The position numbers and the translations under genes are program-made. From Phallusia fumigata (taxonomy: Eukaryota > Chordata > Ascidiacea > Phlebobranchia > Ascidiidae), in contig QXVZ01005699.1 of NCBI GenBank assembly GCA_008931825.1, positions 1 through 26,668 on the forward strand: a stretch of 26,668 nt of DNA, written 5' to 3'. Under the pieces are notes generated by a model. That model had not been told where the DNA came from, ran no database searches, and was given only the letters and a program-made list of their open reading frames with translations. Positions 20,401-26,668 of the stretch are shown in pieces. Positions within the stretch are counted from its first letter, which is position 1. The number at the start of each line of letters is the position of its first letter.

Positions 20401-21763
20401 CAGGATAGCCCGCATGCCGAATCATTTCTGGCTAAAAAAGAAAGTGTACTGTCATAATAGAATTGGAATGTGGCATTTGTACCTAGCCGGACAGTCCACA
20501 AACTGGTAATTGGTGTTACTTTTTGTAGGACAGTTTTGCAAATATGCAACGCGATTGGACAAGCTGAGAATTTTCGGTGCACTAATATACCGTAACATTA
20601 ACTCGAATCACGAAAATGTCAAAACTGCAAACTGTCGGCAGTCACGTTCAGCAAATACGAAGGGACTTTAATTGAATGATAACAACTAATATCCCCAGGG
20701 GCTAAGCGCTACTGATTTGTCATTTCATACACTACGATGTTTTAATAGCCTTTAGTAATAAAAATTAAAGCCACTCTACTGTACTTTACTGTTTGCTACA
20801 GCACCACAATATGATTGGTCATGGTACAGAGCTTGACAACCATAATCACCAACCTATTGCGATGGATCGTCACTTAAGTAAATACAAAAGGGCTAGCCTA
20901 CGCCCAAATCTACAATAAATGGCCTAAATACTTTACTTACGCTCGTCATGGAACATTCTACGGGTATTTGTATGCCATTATCCATTTCTGGAACCTCTTC
21001 CTTCTCTGCAAATCATTGGTTCCGTAATATTTTTTACTTTTAAATCAGGGCATTTCTCGACCACACTAACAAAAACAAACCTGTTGCTTGATCTGACGAG
21101 GGTAGAAGTTGTGCCGAAAACGTTTCCCAATCAAACTCGTTGATGTGATTTTTAATGTAATCGAGGTCAAGTCCTAGCGACGGCAGTTCTGGCAAACTAT
21201 TTCGAATTTCCTCAAACTTTGCCTGTGAAATGAACAAAAGTAACCTGTATTCTTGCGTCTAATTCTTATGCGCACGCAATGAATCGGTATCGTTTAACGG
21301 TCGCCATAAATAAAGACTTCCGTTCGGCGCATGTTTATATTTGAATCATTAAATGTTTCTCTGGCTATTACCTTTCCAGCTTCAAATCCAGTTGTTACTG
21401 GGTTGTCGTTTTCCATAAAATCAGCAAAAAACTGATCAACTCTTTCTTTTGTGGCTTGAAATGCGGTTTGGATATCATCCCACTGAGTCGCTTCTGTAAG
21501 AAAGGAACTAAAGTCTCGCACTCCAAACAACAACGACCAGCACACAAACTACTTGTACCTTGGTCCGTGACGCTTTTAGCGTCATCTGTGGTATGCGCAG
21601 TTGCCACGCTGAATAGGCCTGAAAAAGCTTTCGAGGTTACGCTGTACCAGCTGCTAGTCATGCCGCGAGGCTCGACTGAAAACGCTAAATTGGAAACGGT
21701 CAGCCACGATACCAAAAAGCACTGTAGCAGTAGTTTTTGGCAGGAAATTTGCCTTACTGCCAT
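17497..21763 (-). CDS. Secreted acid-lipase-family enzyme (LIPA/LIPF-like)
   Basis: A member of the lysosomal acid/gastric lipase family of alpha/beta-hydrolases, which cleave triacylglycerols or cholesteryl esters. Exons: 21763-21559, 21493-21372, 21222-21081, 21005-20941, 20431-19767, 19398-19181, 18984-18818, 17640-17497. These join in phase to 575 residues. A hydrophobic N-terminal segment (LLLQCFLVSWLTVSNLAFS) suggests a signal peptide. The lipase domain starts near residue 179 (MIRHAGYPVEIHTATTDDGY). The oxyanion-side motif is FLQHGILADSS. The expected triad is Ser at about 323 in GHSQGT, Asp at about 509 in SEDQLADP, and His at about 534 in WDHLDFLWG. About 150 residues between signal peptide and lipase domain have no counterpart in the vertebrate enzymes. 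A further homologous exon candidate (19643-19600) cannot be joined in frame, so the middle of the model is uncertain. LIPA versus LIPF orthology cannot be decided here. Confidence 0.93.
17641..18817 (-). other. Longest lipase intron, partly repeat-like
   Basis: At 1177 bp this is over twice the length of the other lipase introns. Its part at about 18060-18540 is visibly richer in G+C than the flanks and carries CpG-containing pieces. It also has a 78-codon minus-strand open frame without recognisable content. It may hold an old mobile-element fragment, but I could not find ends. Confidence 0.3.
19600..19643 (-). other. Unresolved lipase exon candidate
   Basis: This 44-nt stretch has an acceptor (CACTTAG) and a good donor (G|GTAAGT). 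It would continue exon 5 as NFTQLQNSVESLMMC, which aligns with the Cys-containing helix (ELCGN) of vertebrate acid lipases. It ends in phase 1, and no AG acceptor at the next exon accepts that phase without a stop. The next exon's GNNLMMLLSG would otherwise continue the homology directly. A missed micro-exon, a sequence error or a frame-disrupting alternative exon could each explain this. Confidence 0.5.
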
Positions 21764-23800
21764 GGAGCTTACTGGTCCTGGGCAATTACCTGCCTATCAT
21801 GAAACAAAGAACTACCATATACCCTATGACATAAACGTAAACAAAACTTGTGTATTTAGTTGCTTACCATCGAAAATTGTCTGAAATAGTCAAAAACTAG
21901 CTTTCCTATTCCTTTTATTATCTCTTGTAGAAAGTTTTTATTTACAAAGTTAACTAAAAATCATAACGAAAGGAAACAATAATTTGTAAAAAGTACAATA
22001 ACAAATCTGTCAACGATCGTTTAAAGTGACTACAAGTTCTTCCACTTGCGGCAATTAGGTAAAGTCATATTGCAAAACACCTTTAAATGAAGAAAACTTC
22101 TTTCTATCGACGAGAATGACAAACTGCATTGCGTAAAGGGCCTGCACTTTGGAGTTTGTACCTAGTTTGCACAACAGGTTAACAGCAGTAACATACGCTT
22201 GGCTGATCTGCCGGGATCTGTTTACACGGCGTTTCAAAGTGCTTGTGCTGAGCGGTGGCCAAACTCAAACACCTTAAGCGTGTTCTCTTTGCATACGTAC
22301 GTAATGAATGGTGCCATATTAAGAGTTTGCCCATATAACCGGTTCGAATACAATCACCAAACTATTTGCACTATGCCTTATTTGAATCATGAAATACTAT
22401 TACTAAAACAAAGGTATCGTCGCTCCCGTGAAACACATCGTGCCTTCTTCTGCAAACCCACTTCCGTTTCTCTACTTGACATACCGACACGTGATTTAAG
22501 TCAGTAATAAAAACGCCACCAAGAAACATTGCGACTTACCTAGTAAAAGTAAACTTACCTCAAGCTACATCGAAATTGGTAAAATCATGTAATTGGTGTC
22601 ATGTAAACGTAATACAAAAAAACAAGTTTAGGTTTGTCCTGACTTGTATGGACGCGCTGACTTGTATGATTATTGTTTTAACAGGTTTAAATTTTAAAAT
22701 AATAAGTTAAAATTGTAAGTTACCTTTAGGCTTTTTCTCCTTTGCAGCCGGATGATTCGATTGAAAAATCGTAACAAATAGACCTACTAGTCTATGCGGT
22801 TACATAGTTTGTTAAACAGATATTAATTTGATAACAAACAGCTGTGTGACAAAACAATTCATTTCAGAAAACAAATAAAATATTATTTACCCGTGATGTA
22901 GGACACGGTGCTCTTAAGATTGCGCATCTAAAGAAAAAACTTGTAGGCCTGATAAAAAAGTGATAAATATTAAGTCGCAACAAACTACACTGTCCGTTTT
23001 CCGTCAAATAACAATTATTTGAAACAGTAATTCCAACAATGCCCACCAAATGCTACCCAAAAGGTGCGTTTTTATGCATAACTTTGTTTTTATCATTCAC
23101 TGTTTATTAAAGAACTTGTGTGAAGGTGAAGGGTTGCAGCACACTTTACGCATGAGTAATCACATAAGAGTTGTAATTTTGGTTGGTTTCAGATTCTGCT
23201 TGTTTTTGCTATTTTTGGGCTCAAACATATTTTTTCTCAAACAAAATAGTGTTTCTAAACATATTTTTGTTCGGGATAATGTCGGGCTGTCAAATTTTTG
23301 TTTTGTTTTAAGACTTCGAAGGCCAGTTGATCGGATGTATTGTGAACTTTTGTGAAGTGAGTTGAGTAGCATTGTGGCCATCCTTCTTGCGCCTCATAAA
23401 CCTACTGTGAATATGGCGCTTTTAATGATAAAACGGCAAAAAATGGCAAAAAAATTTGTTGTTATGCAACTTAATTCATAATGCAAAAAATATGCCTTAC
23501 AAATGTTTTTGCCATTTGTCTTTTTCCAATACCAATGTTACAACACCTATTATGTCGCTTCAGGATGCATTTGCCCCGGAGGCTGCACATTGGGCAGCAC
23601 TGGTCCAACCAAACTTGTAAGGTTAGAACTGTTGGACTAACCTCAAAGCATTGATGAGTGCTACGAAATACCTATATCTAGTTACCACAAATGAGAACAC
23701 TCACTATGCATATATTTGCATTTTTAATGTGAAACAAAATGTATGCTTACATATAGGCTAGATGATGAAAGTAGATTTTTTACTAAAATTTGTTTTGTTT
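21764..23800. other. Gene-free stretch between lipase and TRAPPC4
   Basis: The two genes face away from each other here (lipase minus, TRAPPC4 plus), so their promoters should lie in this 2.1-kb interval. No exon, RNA gene or repeat family was recognised. The open frames at 22199-22507 and 23050-23355 lack protein-family character. Confidence 0.35.
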
Positions 23801-23810
23801 TTCAACACAG
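23795..23810 (+). promoter_or_regulatory. TRAPPC4: Possible acceptor in the TRAPPC4 leader
   Basis: A pyrimidine-rich TTTTTCAACACAG ends 42 nt upstream of the TRAPPC4 start codon. It could be the 3' splice site of a 5'-UTR intron or a spliced-leader trans-splice site. Without transcripts it stays a pattern match. Confidence 0.3.
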
Positions 23811-23852
23811 ATCTGTGGTTAAATAGTTATAGTTTCATACGGTGTGATAGAT

Positions 23853-25005
23853 ATGACTGTCTTTAGTATTTACATCATTAACAAGGCTGGTGGCCTGATC
23901 TATCAGTATGATCACCAAAAGTCAAGTGTTGAAATGGAAAAAACTTTCAGGTTAGCAAAATGAAGGTGTTGGTTAGAACCCCACTTCTGATAACAAGTTA
24001 GTTTGGCCTGCTTGTACTCCTAATGACACATTTTGGCAACCTTTCTGTGTTCTTGCAAGCTTCTGTGTTCTTTCGGTTAAGGGTCAGTTTACTATGCTAC
24101 TACAAATTAGTTCCACAAACAGTTCCTTTATACCCAATGTAATGTAATTACCAAAATGTATATCCATCTTCATTTTGTTTTTTAGCTATCCTTTGGATTT
24201 AAAATTGGAAGCACTTTCAGATCAAATATCAGTTGTTTTTGGTCAGCGAGATGGTATACAAGTTGGCCATGTTGTTCTCTCAGTAAATGGAAAACAAACA
24301 AATGGGCGAAAACTTGAAGATGGAAGTGATGTTATTGAGGTAAGCATGTGGAAATATCTCCAACATGATATGGTAATTGAAAAGCATGTTATGCAAGAAA
24401 AAACAAGAAGCTATAAATTTATTTTTTAAGTTTGTCATAAGTGTACCTTGGTATGTTTTAAAAGCAAATTGTTGTGCATTTATGCAGACAATTGAAAATG
24501 AAAAGAATTACCCAATTAGCATCAAGTTTGGTCGACCCAAACTGACATCAAACCAGAAAATTATGATGGCCAGTATGTTTCATTCCCTGTATGCTATCAG
24601 TGTTCAGCTTTCCCCAGTGCATGGGAGTTCAGGAATTCAAAAACTGGAAACAGACACTTTCACTTTGCATTGCAATCAAACTGCAACTGGTGTAAAGTTT
24701 GTGGTAATTGCAGAACCACGACAGGTAGGTTTTAATATTTGATAGAATCCATGTGTGAAGCATTTACAAATTTTGTACTTGTAGTGGTGTACAGCATTTT
24801 AACACTCCTGTGATCCTTCACTTAATTGTGCCTCTATTTACAGGTTGGAATTGATTCTTTGCTTCACAGGCTGTACCTGATTTATTCGGACTTTGCTCTA
24901 AAGAACCCCTTTTATTCACTTGAAATGCCCATTCGAACTGAGCAATTTGACTCCCATGTTTTGACTGCTATTGAAAACACAGAGAAAACCGGATCAGCAG
25001 CATAA
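23853..25005 (+). CDS. TRAPPC4: TRAPPC4 (synbindin/Trs23), 4 exons
   Basis: TRAPPC4 is a core subunit of the TRAPP tethering complexes, which act as Rab1/Ypt1 exchange factors in ER-Golgi traffic; the animal protein carries a longin-type fold with an inserted region. Exons: 23853-23950, 24186-24339, 24488-24724 and 24844-25005. All junctions are GT-AG and in phase, giving 216 residues against 219 in human. Diagnostic blocks: [15 protein letters not shown] at the N-terminus, KTFSYPLDL across the first junction, [71 protein letters not shown], and [20 protein letters not shown] near the C-terminus. GPALPP1 follows on the same strand 183 bp after the stop, with no AATAAA or ATTAAA between, so both may be made as one precursor RNA. 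Confidence 0.98.
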
Positions 25006-25188
25006 AATTTAAATGACTTTTTTTGTTGCATGTATTGTTTATTTATCAAGTGCTATGAAATGTGCAATTTTGCAGAAAAAATGTTTGTTTGTGATGACAA
25101 ATGCCACATGCATTTTACTGTTTCTGACTTGTTTTCTTTTGATTTCTTTTTAAGCATCATGCCACTAAATATCAATTTCTAGTTAGCC
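25006..25188 (+). promoter_or_regulatory. TRAPPC4-GPALPP1 intercistronic region with trans-splice-like acceptor
   Basis: This 183-nt spacer contains neither AATAAA nor ATTAAA on the plus strand. It has several T-rich tracts and two acceptor-like sites: CAATTTTGCAG near 25065-25076, and ATCAATTTCTAG ending at 25182. The second leaves only TTAGCC before the GPALPP1 ATG. Such spacing suits a downstream operon gene that receives a spliced leader, as is established for Ciona operons. An ordinary promoter with a weak poly(A) signal is the alternative. Confidence 0.45.
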
Positions 25189-26426
25189 ATGTCTGAATTC
25201 ATTGGCCCTGCACTTCCGCCACATTTGACAAAATCTAGTGCTGATGATGTTAATTCCCATGAGGATGGCTCCAACGAAGAAAGTGAGCTAATTATTGGAC
25301 CAGCAGCACCACCCTCTAGTTTTTCAGCTAAAGAAGATGATAATGGTGTTTTTGGTCCTTCACTACCCCCTAACTTGCAGAAACCTACTGCTGAAAAAGT
25401 GATTGGTCCTACACTGCCACCAGGATTTGTCAGGTATTTTGTTGGAATCTGTTAAAAAGTTGTTTGTGCAGTTTGTTTCACACTAATTTTATTAAATGTT
25501 TGATTGCAGCAGCAAAAATGTAACTTTTACAAGACTAAAACAATTTTGGCAGAAAACTACATTTTTATTAGTTCATGTCCTATTTGTTTGGAAATAATTT
25601 TCTGTAAAGAGGTTTAAACAATCTAGATCTGACTTGAATCAATCTGACTCAGAAGAGGAAATCATTGGTCCTCTTCCACTTCCACAGGGCATTGCAGTTG
25701 ATGAGGAAAAATTAATTGCAAGGGACTTCGAAGACAGGTAATGTAAATTTATATTTTTACAGTAAATTAAGCACCTGGCCAATAGACGTACTGTCACAAA
25801 ATAAGAAAACACATGTAATAAAGTCTTTGTGATCACAATTTCATAATATGCAGTACATTATTTTGCTAAACAGCTGGGTAACATATGCTGCATGTTGATT
25901 TTGTACCAGATCTAAAAAAATGAAGGACAGGCTTACTGGTGTCAACAAATCAGAAAAACTTGAAAGGGAGGAATGGATGACTGAGCTTCCTCCAGTATTG
26001 CAAGTAACTATATCGTATGGTCATCTGCATCAAACATCCTAATTCCCAAATTAACAGGGCTTTGGCATGGGACCAAGATCATTCAAAATGAACCCTACCA
26101 AAATAGGAGACCGATCAGTTTGGACAGATACTCCACAGGAAAAAGTCAAAAAAGTAAACAAAAAGACACTATGTACATATTCTGCAAACTTACTAAGCAT
26201 TATGCTATTAAAAAACTAATGTACATAATTTTAGCAATAACCCATTGTATCTACATAAAGATTATATAAAACTTAAGTAAGATGCTTTTAAATTTTTATT
26301 CAAAGGCATTATTCGTCATTCTAGGCTCAGAAACAGCAATCCACTCTTAAATCAAAACCTGATCCAATATCAAAATATGTGAGAGAAAGGGATACTGAAA
26401 TTGCCAACCAGATTTCCAGTTTGCAA
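25189..26426 (+). CDS. GPALPP1: GPALPP1 (GPALPP motifs-containing protein), 3' end outside the window
   Basis: Visible exons: 25189-25433, 25612-25737, 25910-26003, 26058-26153 and 26325-26426. They are in phase and encode 221 residues before the gene leaves the window. The protein starts MSEFIGPALPPHL and repeats the family motif in varied forms: IGPAAPPSS, FGPSLPPNL, IGPTLPPGF, IGPLPLPQG. Acidic, Ser-rich spacers separate the repeats. Two conserved segments follow: REEWMTELPPVLQ-GFGMGPRSFK and GDRSIWTDTP-like DRSVWTDTPQEK. Next comes a Lys/Gln-rich region (RERDTEIANQISSLQ) matching the DUF3752-type C-terminal half of the vertebrate protein. Its molecular function is poorly defined. No C-terminal exon was found in the last 240 bp, so at least one more exon lies to the right. 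Exon 2 uses the acceptor AGAG|G; the nearer AAAG|A would introduce a stop. Confidence 0.94.
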
Positions 26427-26668
26427 GTATGTTATTATGGGTCCCCTTCCTGAAAGGGCCCCCATATTGTTTTCACTCTGTTTGTTTTTGTTGTTTTTCT
26501 TTTTTTTTCTTTTTGTTTTCTTTTTTCTGCCCTGCAGCTTGTCCACGCACTTTTGGCATGAAATGTTTGATGGATTTGGATGAAACTTTCACAGCTGGTA
26601 GATATGGTTATGGCGATGTGCCATTCATTTCGATTGACTTCTTAGCCCCAAGGGTTACCCCGCTAGCC
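26427..26668 (+). other. GPALPP1 intron fragment with long pyrimidine tract
   Basis: After the last visible donor (CAA|GTATGT), the sequence has a long T/C tract (about 26480-26530) ending in CCCTGCAG at 26530-26537, which looks like a strong acceptor. The bases after it do not continue the GPALPP1 frame; phase 0 stops within eight codons. They read as an unrelated segment up to the edge. It may be part of a longer intron carrying a repeat, or an alternative terminal exon. Confidence 0.4.

Noticed and set aside
19878-20582. Several overlapping open frames on both strands around lipase exon 5
   Set aside because: They coincide with the large lipase exon, whose own frame carries the catalytic Ser motif.

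Overview
The window looks like animal nuclear DNA. It is AT-rich, its genes are cut by short GT-AG introns, and its proteins match metazoan housekeeping families closely. The compact introns, tRNA-derived SINE-like sequence, acceptor-like sites sitting just before start codons, and a tight two-gene same-strand cluster all suggest a tunicate such as Ciona. That species call is an inference, not a search result. No prokaryotic, viral or CRISPR content was recognised.

Layout. 1-2463: no confident gene, only a weak single-pass-membrane open frame at 177-536 (minus). 2464-5327 (minus): PUF60, a U2AF65-related splicing factor in 12 exons. 5328-8117: intergenic, with a 7-bp microsatellite, two tRNA-like SINE heads (about 6740-7018), a diffuse GACTTGACT-rich repeat block, and a 371/376-bp direct duplication joined at the only N (position 7432). 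8118-9497 (minus): an intronless 459-residue MFS transporter of the FLVCR/SLC49 type. 9498-13537: about 4 kb without a confident gene. 13538-14719 (minus): Elongin C in three exons. 14720-17496: mostly gene-free, with one orphan exon-like open stretch and a palindrome. 17497-21763 (minus): a secreted acid-lipase-family enzyme with an unusually long N-terminal extension. 21764-23852: gene-free. 23853-25005 (plus): TRAPPC4 in four exons. 25189 to the right edge (plus): GPALPP1, five exons visible and then cut off.

The genes do not form one pathway. They serve splicing (PUF60), ubiquitin ligase and transcription elongation (ELOC), ER-Golgi tethering (TRAPPC4), a poorly characterised GPALPP-motif protein (GPALPP1), membrane transport and lipid hydrolysis. 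The strongest linkage signal is TRAPPC4-GPALPP1: same strand, 183 bp from stop to start, no AATAAA or ATTAAA between them, and an acceptor-like site 6 nt before the second ATG. That fits a tunicate-type operon resolved by spliced-leader trans-splicing. I found no clearly new biological system. The best leads are this operon candidate, the lipase extension with its unresolved exon junction, the alternative splice sites inside PUF60, and the probable assembly artefact at the N.
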